Shown piece by piece: positions 17,657-26,081 of a DNA stretch of 64,000 nt. The stretch covers positions 2,294,001-2,358,000 of the forward strand of contig CAWHMK010000001.1 of NCBI GenBank assembly GCA_963830545.1, given 5' to 3'. The stretch comes from DATGJX01 sp963830545 (GTDB lineage: Bacteria > Vulcanimicrobiota > Vulcanimicrobiia > Vulcanimicrobiales > Vulcanimicrobiaceae). Below the pieces are notes generated by a model. The model had not been told where the DNA came from, did no database searches, and saw nothing but the letters and a program-made list of their open reading frames with translations. Position numbers and translations under genes: made by a program. How positions within the stretch are numbered: the stretch's first letter is position 1; each line of letters begins with the position of its first letter.

Positions 17657-17728
17657 GTACACCCCATTTTCGAGTCAAAGGGCGTAGGCAAAACGTAACC
17701 TCCGGCGTAGTCTTCAACCGGGGTGTAC
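17657..17728. promoter_or_regulatory. Spaced inverted repeat, candidate operator pair
   Basis: GTACACCCC at 17657-17665 is mirrored by GGGGTGTAC at 17720-17728. The similarity extends to about 12 of 14 bases per arm, with 54 bases between. A GGCGTAG unit is repeated between the arms. The site lies upstream of the 47-residue peptide and the LuxR-type regulator, on a promoter-sized stretch (17595-17775) with no gene. The arrangement suggests two bound dimers with looping, or two divergent half-operators. Confidence 0.5.
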
Positions 17729-17775
17729 CCTATTTGAGGTACCGTTGCTGCTACGAAAATGAGAGAGGTACTGGA

Positions 17776-17919
17776 ATGGCTTTCTTCGTCACTACGTTGT
17801 GGGCGTTTTTTTCTTTCGTCAATCTCGGGTTTGGTCACCAGGCGGTGCTGGGACACGTCTACCCTGCGCACCACAGCGGTGCGCACATCATGGACAGTTC
17901 CACCGGTGGACCCGCGTAG
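17776..17919 (+). CDS. Small 47-residue hydrophobic-start peptide upstream of a LuxR-type regulator
   Basis: An ATG at 17776 is preceded by a purine-rich site (gagagagg, 17761-17768). The product begins MAFFVTTLWAFFSFVNLGFG, a strongly hydrophobic stretch like a signal or membrane segment. A His-rich tail follows (HVYPAHHSGAHIMDSSTGG). It ends 45 bases before the TPR-LuxR regulator. I do not recognise it. It could be a secreted signalling peptide, a small membrane regulator, or a leader peptide; position and composition favour a role with the regulator. Coding status is not proven. Confidence 0.45.
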   Translation: MAFFVTTLWAFFSFVNLGFGHQAVLGHVYPAHHSGAHIMDSSTGGPA

Positions 17920-17964
17920 GCAAGGGAAGGGGCGTACCTGGGGCCAACCTGCAATGGCCGGGTT

Positions 17965-19485
17965 ATGAAGGCTTTGAATTCCGTTCATCCAGTGCACGAT
18001 ACCGCGCTCGAGCAGGCGCGGCGTCTTTGGTGCGCGGCGGAGTACTCCGCGTGCCTCGAGCTTCTGAACGACGAGGAGCCGTCGGCGGAACGCTTCTTGC
18101 TTGCAGCGTGGGCGTACTACCGGTTGCGTCGCTATGACGACGCACTCGGCGCAATTGCGCGCGGTCACGCGCTGTTTCATTCTAATGACGTGCGCGTGGA
18201 AGCCGATGCGCTCAGCTCGGTCCTGCATCAGATCTTGGGAAACGAGCGCGAGTCGGACGTTTTTGCCGAGCGCGCGGTCGCGCTCGATTCGCGTTCGATT
18301 TTCACACGTGCGGGGAACATGCTCGCACTGCGCGCGTGGCTGCGCGACGATCTGGCCGAGTGCCTGCGGCGTCTGCGCGCGGGTGAAGCCTCGCCCGACG
18401 GCAATATTCGCGCTTATGCCGTCAGCATTCGATCGTGGACGCTGGCAAGCCGAAGACAGTTCGCGGAACACGCGCGTTTACTGCAGCAAACGCTCGAGAT
18501 TACGCTTTCCGCGCCGGTTCCGGACGTTGGACTTGCGGCGGAAACGCTCCATACGCTCAGTGCACTGTGCAGAGAGATGTATCTTCCGCAAGAATTCACC
18601 GTGCTCGAAGGGGTCGTCGAGGGATTTCCATGGACGGCGGACCTTCGCAATCAGCAGTACAACACGCTGCGGCACATCGCGTGGACGTACGCGCTGCAAG
18701 GGCAGTACGTCGTAGGCTTGCGCCAGTTGCGGAAAGCAACTGCGCTTGCTCCGAATTCCGCACTGGTCGCGCTTTCGATGTTGGACGCTGCGTGGGTTGC
18801 GCTCAGCTCCGGCGAGAAAAATGCCGCGCAAGCGCATCTGAGCGATGCACTGGAACTCGTTCGCGAGGTGAATTGGGAAAAACTCGAGAGCGACGAGATG
18901 CGCGCGGTGCTCCTCGCAGCGGAGATCAGCTGTGTTTTCGACGTTAGGGAAGCGCGCGAGTTGCTCGCAAGGTATGAAAGCCTCAAGGGTAATCTCTCCG
19001 TCCGCTTAGGCGCGAAACATGCGGGAAATCTCGATCCGGTCGAAAGCTTTACGCGAGCCCTCGTTCTTTCGGGAACCGGCGACGTCTCTCGCGCGCGCAA
19101 GTTCGCGAAAGAGGCGCATCGCCAGTTCAAACAGCTCGGCTATGAGTGGCGTGCCGCGCGCTGCGCACTCTTTTTGTACGAGTCGGGTTGCGGCGAAACG
19201 TGGCTTGCGGCCGCGAGAGAGCACGCGCGGAATTATCCGCGCAGCTTCATCGGGGCGCAGTTGCAGCGCATCGACTACGAATCGAATTTCGAGCCGCTGG
19301 CTCGCTTGACTCCGCGCCAGCGCGACGTGGTGCGCCTGCTGGTCGAGGGCGATACAGTGGACGACGTTGCGGCCGCGCTGCGGACGAGTCCGAGTACGGT
19401 GCGCGTTCATCTCAAGCATATTCACCGCGCACTCGGCGTTCGCAATCGCGTCGAACTGCTGCGCGCGGTAAAACCAAGCGCTTAG
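17965..19485 (+). CDS. TPR-containing LuxR-type transcriptional regulator
   Basis: A 506-residue regulator. Residues ~10-430 are alpha-helical tetratricopeptide-like repeats (for example ACLELLNDEEPSAERFLLAA, YDDALGAIARGHALF, LVALSMLDAAWVALSSGEKN). The C-terminal ~60 residues are a GerE/LuxR helix-turn-helix: LTPRQRDVVRLLVEGDTVDD, then TSPSTVRVHLKHIHRALGVR. There is no ATPase domain, so it is not a full MalT-type STAND protein. TPR domains in such regulators often bind a peptide or a partner protein, which makes the small peptide gene upstream notable. The inverted repeat before that gene is a candidate autoregulatory site. Confidence 0.85.
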   Translation: MKALNSVHPVHDTALEQARRLWCAAEYSACLELLNDEEPSAERFLLAAWAYYRLRRYDDALGAIARGHALFHSNDVRVEADALSSVLHQILGNERESDVFAERAVALDSRSIFTRAGNMLALRAWLRDDLAECLRRLRAGEASPDGNIRAYAVSIRSWTLASRRQFAEHARLLQQTLEITLSAPVPDVGLAAETLHTLSALCREMYLPQEFTVLEGVVEGFPWTADLRNQQYNTLRHIAWTYALQGQYVVGLRQLRKATALAPNSALVALSMLDAAWVALSSGEKNAAQAHLSDALELVREVNWEKLESDEMRAVLLAAEISCVFDVREARELLARYESLKGNLSVRLGAKHAGNLDPVESFTRALVLSGTGDVSRARKFAKEAHRQFKQLGYEWRAARCALFLYESGCGETWLAAAREHARNYPRSFIGAQLQRIDYESNFEPLARLTPRQRDVVRLLVEGDTVDDVAAALRTSPSTVRVHLKHIHRALGVRNRVELLRAVKPSA

Positions 19486-19492
19486 AACACAC

Positions 19493-19882
19493 TCAGCCGA
19501 TAGCGAGCCGCGCGCAAACCTCTCCGGCATACGCCGCGAGAAATCCGGTGACGACGCTGCCGATAGCATACAGCAATGCGAGCGGAGCAGCGCCGTCGCC
19601 GACGAGAACGAGCGTGTCGAGCGAGAACGTCGAAAACGTGGTGTAACCACCGAGCACGCCCGTCGCCGCGAAGATACGAACGTTTGGAGTGATGCCGAAC
19701 GAACGCGTCAGCGCAAGCTGAGCGACGGCTCCGATGAGAAAACTTCCGCTTACGTTGATGACGAACGTGCCCCACGGAAATCCGGGGCCGAATCGCTGCA
19801 AAAATGCCGATCCGACCAGGTAGCGCAGGATCGCACCGATGCCGCCGCCGATGCCGACGGCGACGATCGCTTTCGGGTCCAC
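19493..19882 (-). CDS. crcB: CrcB/Fluc fluoride ion channel
   Basis: A 129-residue membrane protein with four predicted helices. The family signatures are GGGIGAILRYLVG, then FPWGTFVINVSGSFLIG and GVLGGYTTFSTFSLDTL, which include the conserved Asn and the Phe-box that line the fluoride pore. It exports toxic fluoride as a dual-topology dimer. It is the last gene of a three-gene minus-strand unit after two DUF190 genes (2-base gap), a pairing often seen for crcB. No fluoride riboswitch is recognisable; the unit starts only 42 bases from the divergent gene at 20636. Confidence 0.94.
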   Translation of the reverse strand: MDPKAIVAVGIGGGIGAILRYLVGSAFLQRFGPGFPWGTFVINVSGSFLIGAVAQLALTRSFGITPNVRIFAATGVLGGYTTFSTFSLDTLVLVGDGAAPLALLYAIGSVVTGFLAAYAGEVCARLAIG

Positions 19883-19884
19883 GT

Positions 19885-20213
19885 CTAAGCGCCGCCCTTC
19901 GATATGGGCACGACCTGAACGTTCTCCAGCGTAAGCAATCCTTCCGCAATCATCGTCCGCAGCGTGGGAATGAATCCGAGCACTTTGTCGTTCTGCTCGA
20001 ACACTTCGATGACGACGGGAAGGTTCGTCGAGAAATCGATGACGCGCGCGGAATGAACGGCACGATGCCTGCCGAATCCGCCGATGCCTTTGAGGACCGT
20101 CGCGCCGGAAAACCCGGCGGCTTCGAGCGATTCAGCGATTGCGGCATAGAGCGGCTTTCCGCCAAAGCGGTCGTCTTCGTCGACGAAGATGCGCAGCAGT
20201 TTCCCCGTTTCAC
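19885..20213 (-). CDS. DUF190 family protein, second copy (one base lost at ~20199)
   Basis: About 110 residues: KLLRIFVDEDDRFGGKPLY, then GATVLKGIGGFGRHRAVHS, NLPVVIEVFEQNDKVLGFI and LTLENVQVVPISKGG. The natural start is GTG at 20213, overlapping the stop of the preceding DUF190 gene (GTGA). GTG-AAA-CGG-GGA is then followed by an apparent loss of one base in what would have been AAGCTG, giving MKRGKLLRIF after repair. DUF190 proteins have a PII-like ferredoxin fold and travel with CrcB; they are presumed to modulate fluoride export. The two tandem copies are about half identical. Confidence 0.8.
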
Positions 20214-20593
20214 GATCCGATGTGATGGGAGCTCTCCTTGGAAAGGCGCAGATAGTGAGCCGCCTCCACGGTAATCAGTCCGTCGTGAATGACGGTTTGC
20301 AATTCGGGCAGGACGCGCTCGATCACCGCGCTGTCCTCGACGACCTCGATTACGATGGGCAAATTCGGAGCCCACGAAAAGACACTCGCGGCGTGAATTT
20401 GGTGCCGGCTTCCGAAGCCTTCGATTCCGCGAAAAACGGTTGCGCCGGCGATGCCGCGCTTGCGCAGCAATTCTACGACCGCCGTGTAGAGCGGTTGCGC
20501 GCCGGCACGATCGTCCTCGTCGACGAAGATGCGCAGCAGTGTGCCCTCTTTGAAGTCCGCCGCGGGTTGCACCGCAAGAGTATAACACAGCAT
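20210..20593 (-). CDS. DUF190 family PII-like protein, first copy
   Basis: A 127-residue protein: TLLRIFVDEDDRAGAQPLY, GATVFRGIEGFGSRHQIHA, NLPIVIEVVEDSAVIERVL and LITVEAAHYLRLSK. ATG at 20593 was chosen; a second ATG in another frame lies at 20603. First gene of the unit with a second DUF190 gene and crcB. The fold is that of small PII-like signalling proteins, with a likely ligand pocket between subunits, but the ligand is unknown. Having two DUF190 genes for one crcB gene is suggestive because Fluc channels may be homo- or heteromeric. Confidence 0.87.
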   Translation of the reverse strand: MLCYTLAVQPAADFKEGTLLRIFVDEDDRAGAQPLYTAVVELLRKRGIAGATVFRGIEGFGSRHQIHAASVFSWAPNLPIVIEVVEDSAVIERVLPELQTVIHDGLITVEAAHYLRLSKESSHHIGS

Positions 20594-20635
20594 GTTCTTG
20601 CATGAAGCATCGGCGCCGCGTCGAACTGCCGTCCG

Positions 20636-21187
20636 GTGACTGCCGACTGGGTGACCGCTGTTGGGACCGCCGGGACGTTCGTCGTTATAGCGGCCTCGGC
20701 TGTTGCTGCGCTCGTTCAAATCTCGCACGTGCGCGGCGGTAATCAGATTCTCGCGCTGAACGAAACGCGCGAGACGATGGAATCTCCGGAGTTTCGCGAG
20801 GCGCTGTTGTGGGTGCTGCGGGATCTTCCGCAATTGACGAGCGATCCGGAGTCGCAAAAATTGCTGATTACCGTTCCGCTTCCGAAACAATTCATCCAGT
20901 TGCGTACCGTGGGGAATTTCTTCGAAAACTTGGGATTGTTCGTCAAACGCCGGATTCTGGCAGAAGACATCGTGTGCGATCTGTGGGGCGAGGCGATACT
21001 GAACGCGTGGAAGAGTCTCGTACCGGTGATCGCAAACCGCCGGCACGCGCAGCAGAACCCCGCAATGTACGACAACTTCGAATACCTCGCCGTTGCGGCG
21101 CAACAATTCAAACGACGCCACCCGCAGGGCACCTATCCCGGCGGTTTTGAACGCTGGACGATGCCGCCGCTCTGGGATGACATTTGA
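20636..21187 (+). CDS. DUF4760-like membrane-anchored protein
   Basis: A 183-residue protein starting at GTG 20636. The N-terminus is a single membrane helix (VGTAGTFVVIAASAVAALVQI). The rest is helical and soluble: NETRETMESPEFREALLWVL, FFENLGLFVKRRILAEDIV, WKSLVPVIANRR, as in the DUF4760 group of small anchored proteins of unknown role. It is divergent from the fluoride unit and shares the short promoter region. A hairpin (21199-21231) ends the transcript. Confidence 0.65.
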   Translation: MTADWVTAVGTAGTFVVIAASAVAALVQISHVRGGNQILALNETRETMESPEFREALLWVLRDLPQLTSDPESQKLLITVPLPKQFIQLRTVGNFFENLGLFVKRRILAEDIVCDLWGEAILNAWKSLVPVIANRRHAQQNPAMYDNFEYLAVAAQQFKRRHPQGTYPGGFERWTMPPLWDDI

Positions 21188-21198
21188 GCGCACGAGTC

Positions 21199-21231
21199 AC
21201 CCGCTCGGACGACATTCTCATTCGAGCGGGT
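21199..21231 (+). terminator. Hairpin after the DUF4760-like gene
   Basis: The arms ACCCGCTCG and CGAGCGGGT pair perfectly over 9 bp across a 15-base loop and are followed by TTTCG. It begins 12 bases after the stop codon. Weak intrinsic terminator. Confidence 0.5.
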
Positions 21232-21573
21232 TTCGATGTGGATTCACGGAGGCAGTGCGACGTGAAATCGTCGATGCGTACGCTGCGGCGGGACAGACCG
21301 ACGCCGCTCGTCGTCATATCGCAGCAGGACAGCATCGAGGAAGCCTGCGCGTCCGTCGGGACGATTACGTTCGGATGACGGCTCTTTACCAAGAAGTCCG
21401 CGGCCGGCGGTGAAGCGCGACAAGTTTGCGAAGGTTGAATAGTGACGTGCGAATCGTGTCTGCTCACCGCATGCAATCTCGCGTGCATTGGCTCCGCCAT
21501 CATCGTTTTGTCACCGTTTTTTCGACCGCCTAGGCGTAAACATTTACTGGCGCGCGTAACCGGGGACCGGCTT
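21232..21573. other. Region without a supported gene
   Basis: No reading frame here shows family similarity. A 53-codon plus-strand frame from GTG at about 21255 (VRREIVDAYAAAGQTDAARR) to 21413 follows a ggagg and is the only plausible candidate; its amino acid composition is protein-like but I cannot support it further. The remaining part is the downstream flank of the phosphatase gene. Confidence 0.4.
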
Positions 21574-22444
21574 TTACAAAAAGCGCGCCACGAGGATGGC
21601 AATGTCGTCGCGCCGGTGATCTTCGGCAAATCGTTCTACCGCGTGCAACAGGGCTTCGGCGATCGCCGTTTCGGCCTCTTCGCGATGCTGCAGAATCGTC
21701 TGCTCGATATGTTCGAGCCCAAGTGTGCTTCCTTTTGCGTTTCTGGCTTCGGTTACGCCGTCGGTCGCGACCACGAGCAACGAGCCTTCTTCCAAGTTGA
21801 CAAAACCTTGCTTGAAAAGATGATGCTGATCTTCGAAGACGCCGACGAGCGGTGCCGTGGGTGGGAGTCTGTGGACTTCCCCGTTGGGATGCACGATGAG
21901 GACTGACTCCAAAGCAGCATTGGTGTACGTGAGGAGCCGGCGCGTCGAATCGACCATGCCCAAAAACACCGTCGCGAACGACTCCGTTCCCTCGCACGCG
22001 TTATTTTCCAAGTAAAGGCGGTCGAGCGAACGAATGACCTTTTCCGGCGTCAGTCCGTTCGAAACGAACGCGCGCAGCCCGTATTTGATCATTGCCGCGT
22101 GCACCGCCGCCTGCGTGCCTTTTCCGGCAATATCGGCGACGGCAATGGACACATGGTCGTTGTCGTAGTGAAACACGTCGACGATATCGCCGCCCGTTTT
22201 GCCTTCCGCGAGCTTGTACGCGGTCGCATAGCGAAGTCGAGGGATACGATGTTGCGTTCCGCCGAAAACCGTTTCGACCAGCGCCTGCGCTGCTTCACTG
22301 TCGACGTTGACGTACGGATGTTCCGCACGCAGGAGTGAAAGACTCCGCAGGTTCCGCCGGGATCGGCCGCTCCGGCCGCGTTTCGATTCCGGCGGCAACA
22401 GGCATTCCGGAATCCGGTGTGGACGTGAGTTCCTCGGAGTTCAT
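21574..22444 (-). CDS. SpoIIE/RsbU-type PP2C protein serine phosphatase (indel at 22342)
   Basis: About 289 residues. The phosphatase domain follows the SpoIIE/RsbU pattern: LAEGKTGGDIVDVFHYDNDH with the metal-binding Asp, then VAVADIAGKGTQAAVHAAM, LTYTNAALESVLIV, LLVVATDGVTEARN and HRRDDIAILVARF. The best start is ATG at 22444 after gaggg, giving MNSEELTSTPDSGMPVAAG. That frame joins the phosphatase at PAEPAE-LSLLRAEHPYV once one extra base in an AGCT context at 22342 is removed. It would dephosphorylate a STAS anti-sigma antagonist in partner-switching; a STAS protein is encoded at 47561. No sensor domain is attached. Confidence 0.85.
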
Positions 22445-22715
22445 GAAACCCTCATAACAAAAGCAAGCCAAGCACTGTAAAGGCGCGTTCAGCGGGGTTC
22501 GTCAAGGCTGAGCCTCTCCCCGCGCACGATCAGACATCTGACGGCTCGATAATATTCCGCGCACATGCTTTACGCGGCGGCGTTATTACAGAGCCGAGGA
22601 GTTCAAGCCGCGCGTTGAAGTCACCGTCGCAAGCGGCAAGGCTTTCGTCCGCGACTCGGTGGCGCTTATAGATAACGCGTAACGCATTCCCTTAAGTGCC
22701 AACAGTCGATTCTTG
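22445..22715. other. Intergenic region upstream of the tRNA genes
   Basis: There is no firm gene. A short plus-strand frame from ATG 22565 reads MLYAAA and, after one base shift, YYRAEEFKPRVEVTVASGKA to a stop at 22682. This could be a roughly 38-residue protein hit by the same indel problem as other genes, but there is no family support. The phosphatase promoter must lie at its left edge. Confidence 0.35.
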
Positions 22716-22791
22716 TGGTAGCCCCAGCGGGATTCGAACCCGCGTTACCGCCGTGAGAGGGCGGCGTCCTAGGCCTCTAGACGATAGGGCC
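22716..22791 (-). tRNA. tRNA-Glu (anticodon CTC)
   Basis: The minus strand folds as a complete cloverleaf beginning GGCCCTA, with the anticodon loop CCTCTCACGG giving CTC. The T-arm is GCGGGTTCGAATCCCGC, the acceptor is TGGGGCTA and a CCA end is encoded. Confidence 0.93.
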
Positions 22792-22794
22792 ATG

Positions 22795-22868
22795 CTCCGG
22801 GGGATGGATTCGAACCACCGAATGCCGGATTCAGAGTCGCGCGTCTTACCAGCTTGGACTAACCCGGA
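22795..22868 (-). tRNA. tRNA-Gln (anticodon CTG), imperfect stems
   Basis: The minus strand begins TCCGGGT and ends CCCCGGAG with discriminator G. The anticodon loop CTCTGAA gives CTG and the T-loop is TTCGAAT. Acceptor position 7-66 (T/C) and two anticodon-stem pairs are mismatched, and no CCA is encoded. It is three bases from tRNA-Glu and probably co-transcribed. The mismatches may be assembly errors or a sign of decay. Confidence 0.65.
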
Positions 22869-22886
22869 ATGGCAGCGACGGTAATA

Positions 22887-23477
22887 CTACAACGGTCGGG
22901 TCGACCCTTGCAAGCGCTTACGGCGTTTCACGTTGCGTCCGCCATACGTTTCGGTTTGGCTATGGCAGTTCGGGCATAGCATCCGCAGATTCTCAAGGCG
23001 TGATCGTCCTTTACGCCGTTAATGTGATCGATGTGCATTTGAAATGCTCTCCCTGCCATTCCCGTAGATGGCAAATCTGGCAAATGTTTTCCAGAATCCC
23101 CTCGCTCAGGAGGCGGTCTTAATTGCCGAACGGATTTTGCGCGTTGCCAGCAGTACTCGAGACCGGCATCCGCTCGCGCGCGGCTCGTGAACTCCCTCGC
23201 TTGACTGCCTTTATCCATCCGTCGGCACAAAATCCAAATTTTGCCCGGCATTCCCGGTAGGAATGGCCGGCATCATAATACGCCTGAACAGCTGCCCAAT
23301 CGTACCGGCGACGGCGATCGGTGAATTGCATCGGAGCGCGCATGGATCTCACCTCGCTTGATAGCCTTCATCCAAGCGCAGTGAGTGAATCCGAAAGTCG
23401 CTCCGGCATTCCGCGAAGCCGTGCCCGTCATCGTGAAAGCGTTGAATTGCCGTCCAGTCGTACACCCGCCTGCCCAT
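22887..23477 (-). pseudogene. HNH endonuclease with duplicated N-terminal helical module, multiply frameshifted
   Basis: Read piecewise across frames this is an HNH endonuclease of the small phage/genomic-island type. From 23477: RRVYDWTAIQRFHDDGHGFA with AWMKAIKRGEIHARSD in the next frame. Then comes a second, similar module: RRYDWAAVQAYYDAGHSYRE with FGFCADGWIKAVKRG. The nuclease core is CQICHLREWQG, HIDHINGVKDDH and LENLRMLCPNCHSQTETYGG, with both zinc CxxC pairs and the catalytic His. At least three or four frame changes are needed. This is more than in any other gene here, so it may be a genuine pseudogene. It sits beside tRNA genes, a common entry point for mobile DNA. Confidence 0.7.
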
Positions 23478-23624
23478 GCAGCTGATTATAATCGAACAAG
23501 TGTTCGGATGTGTTGCCGAAATGTTGCCGCGTTGAAAAAAAATTCTGAGCGGGAATACGAGAAGGCAGGGGCGCAACAGGCTTCCTTGCTTTTCCGCTTT
23601 TCCGTTCCGGGTAGGAGGTCGTTG

Positions 23625-24707
23625 GTGCAGGCAATCGTGCTGGTCGGCGGCGAGGGAACGCGGCTTCGCCCGCTCACCTTCGGCACACCGAAACCCATGG
23701 TCCCGATCATGAACGTGCCGTTTCTGGCGCGCACGCTCGAACGTCTGTACGAAGCGGGAATTCGCGACGTCATTCTGCCCGCGGGCTACATGCCGCAGGC
23801 GATCACCGAGTACTTCGGCGACGGCTCGGACTTCGGTATGAAAATCACGTACGTGATCGAGGACGAGCCGCTCGGAACCGCAGGCGCGATCAAAAACGTC
23901 GAGCAGTACATTCACGGGCCGTTCTTCGTACTCAACGGTGACGTGCTGACCAGTCTCGATTTGCAAGCGATGATCGCGTATCACAAGGAAAAAGGCGGCC
24001 TGGGCGTGCTGCATCTCATTAAAGTAGAAGATCCGTCGGCGTTCGGGTGCGTCGTCAGCGACGCGAACGGACGCATCTCGCAATTCGTTGAGAAGCCGGC
24101 CAAGGGAACCGAGCCAACCAACGAAGTGAATGCCGGCACGTATCTGCTCGAAAAAGCCGTGCTGGATATGATTCCGCCGGGCCGCAACGTCTCCATCGAG
24201 CGCGAAACCTTTCCGAAAATCCTCGCGGACGGACACGCTTTGCATGCATTTACGACTGCCGATTATTGGATCGACCTCGGCCGCCCGGAGCATTATCTCA
24301 GCGCGCATCGCGATATTCTTTCGGGTGCAATGCCGCTAAAACTCGAGCCGGGTTTGCACGGACCGGGTTCGCCAAACGTGCGCCCCGAGAACATCATCGC
24401 ACCCGTATACATCGACGCGGGCGTGCAAGTCGATCCGTCCGCGAAAATCGGTCCTGACGTCGTTCTCGGGAAGGGCTGCGTGATCGGACCGCACGCTCGC
24501 CTCTCCGAGTGCGTCTTGTGGGATCGTGTAACGGTAGAAGAAGGCGCCGCAATCGAAGAGGCGATCGTCGCCAGCGGCGTGCGCGTCGGCGCAGGGGCGG
24601 TCGTCAGCCGCGGCAGCGTGATCGGCCACGATGCGCACATCGAGCCGGGTACGGTTCTTCCCGAAGGCGCACGTGTGGGCCCCACCGCGCCAATCGGCGC
24701 CCGCTAA
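23625..24707 (+). CDS. Sugar-1-phosphate nucleotidyltransferase (GDP-mannose pyrophosphorylase-like)
   Basis: A 360-residue enzyme. The N-terminal nucleotidyltransferase domain has the signature AIVLVGGEGTRLRPLTFGTP with KPMVPIMN, FFVLNGDVLTSLDLQAMIAY and the sugar-binding EKPAKGTEPTNEVNAGTYL. The C-terminal ~110 residues are a left-handed beta-helix of hexapeptide repeats (IDAGVQVDPSAKIGPDVVLG). It makes a nucleotide-sugar donor, most likely GDP-mannose, for glycan synthesis. Start GTG at 23625 follows aggagg (23613-23618) with good spacing; upstream ATGs would overlap the HNH locus. The glycosyltransferase gene that follows is a likely user of the product. A paralogue is at 33869. Confidence 0.85.
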   Translation: MQAIVLVGGEGTRLRPLTFGTPKPMVPIMNVPFLARTLERLYEAGIRDVILPAGYMPQAITEYFGDGSDFGMKITYVIEDEPLGTAGAIKNVEQYIHGPFFVLNGDVLTSLDLQAMIAYHKEKGGLGVLHLIKVEDPSAFGCVVSDANGRISQFVEKPAKGTEPTNEVNAGTYLLEKAVLDMIPPGRNVSIERETFPKILADGHALHAFTTADYWIDLGRPEHYLSAHRDILSGAMPLKLEPGLHGPGSPNVRPENIIAPVYIDAGVQVDPSAKIGPDVVLGKGCVIGPHARLSECVLWDRVTVEEGAAIEEAIVASGVRVGAGAVVSRGSVIGHDAHIEPGTVLPEGARVGPTAPIGAR

Positions 24708-24857
24708 GCAAGCGTGCGGGCGAAACCCTAGCACATCGCGCAGGTTTACCCTTTAAGGAGGGACGGGTATAAAACCCGAGTCTCGCGCCGGGGGGTAGCC
24801 GCCACTTTGCCCACCCGCTGTAGCGCAATTTCCCCGAGCTGGCGTTTGGAGATCTTG
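24708..24857 (+). other. 150-base leader between the nucleotidyltransferase and glycosyltransferase genes
   Basis: It holds a small hairpin at 24764-24778 (CGGGT, loop ATAAA, ACCCG) preceded by a purine-rich AAGGAGGGA, then a G-rich stretch. No riboswitch class is recognised. It could carry a promoter for the downstream gene. Confidence 0.35.
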
Positions 24858-26062
24858 GTGACGACGGCCAGACCCGCAGACACGCTCGCCGTGGTCTCTG
24901 TTCCGCGCACTCTATTCCTCGGCTCATTTCCGCCGCGGGAATGCGGAATAGCCACGTTTACGAAGGACGTAGTCGACTCGTTCGATCGTGCCTTTGCGAC
25001 CAGCAGCGAGATCATTGCAATCGACGAACCCGGCGGCGACGTGCGTCAGTACGGCCCCGAAGTCGTTGCGCGCCTGCGGCAAGAAACGCGCGAGTCGTAC
25101 ACGGACATCGCGGCGCTGGTGAACGCGCATCCTGCGGAAGTTCTGAACATCCAGCACGAATACGGATTGTTCGGCGGCGAACGCGGTGAGTGGCTCATCG
25201 ATCTCATGCAAGCAGTCGAAAAGCCGGTGGTTGTGACGTTGCACACCGTGCTTCCGGAGCCGGATGAAGTAATGCTGCGCGTCACGCGGCAGCTTGCCGC
25301 TACGCAAACAGCGTCGTAGTGCTTTCGGAAACCGGACGCGATCTGCTCGGCCGCGTATATCACATCGAGCCGTCGCGAGTGCGCGTGATTCATCACGGCG
25401 TTCCGGACGTTCCTTTCCGCGAGACCGGACCGTTCAAAGCCTCGTTCGGCATCGGGCAGCGGATGGTGATTTCCACGTTCGGCCTCATCAATCGCGGAAA
25501 AGGACTCGAATTCGCCATTCAAGCGATGCGCGAGGTCGTGCGCCGTCATCCCGAAACCCTGTACCTCATCTTGGGGGAAACGCATCCGGTCGTGCGCCGG
25601 CAAGAGGGCGAATCGTATCGCGAGTCGCTGCAGCAAATGGTGCGCGAGTTCGGTCTGCAGCACAACGTGCAGCTGATCGACAAGTATCTCGACTTCGACG
25701 AACTGGTTGGATATCTCGAAGCAACCGACATTTATCTCACGCCGTACTTGAACCCGACGCAGATCGTCAGCGGCACGCTTGCCTACGCGGTAGGCTGCGG
25801 CAAAGCGATCGTGTCGACGCCGTATCTGTACGCACGGGAAGTCTTGGCGAACCATCGCGGATTCTTATGCGAATTCCGCGACGCCAAGTCGATCGCGCAA
25901 CTCGTCAACGGGTTGCTCGACGATCCCGCGCTGCGCCGCGCTACCGAGCGCCGCGCGTACAGGTTCGGACGCCAGATGACGTGGCCGCACGTGGCCGCCG
26001 AATACGGCAAACTGTTTGCGGAGCTGGCGCCGCAAGAATTGGAGCTCGTCCATTCTGCCTGA
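24858..26062 (+). CDS. GT4-family glycosyltransferase (one base lost at ~25298)
   Basis: About 401 residues after repair. The N-terminal half has TLFLGSFPPRECGIATFTKD and VLNIQHEYGLFGGERGEW, plus VVVTLHTVLPEPDEVMLRV. The frame stops at 25319 but continues in the next as YANSVVVLSETGRDLLGRVY. The C-terminal GT-B half has VISTFGLINRGKGLEFAIQA and, for the donor-sugar site, YLTPYLNPTQIVSGTLAYA. The loss fits AGCTAC becoming GCTAC at 25298/25299 (reading LASYANS). GTG at 24858 after ggag is preferred. The product would transfer a hexose, probably mannose given its neighbour, to a glycan or compatible solute. Confidence 0.85.
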
Positions 26063-26081
26063 ACTCGATCATCTGATCGCG

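Noticed and set aside
21184..21378. 64-codon plus-strand frame after the DUF4760-like gene
   Set aside because: Overlaps the hairpin and lacks a ribosome site or similarity; a competing frame is equally open.
24708..24857. Cyclic-di-GMP or cobalamin riboswitch before the glycosyltransferase
   Set aside because: Only a small 5-bp hairpin is present; core motifs of known classes are missing.
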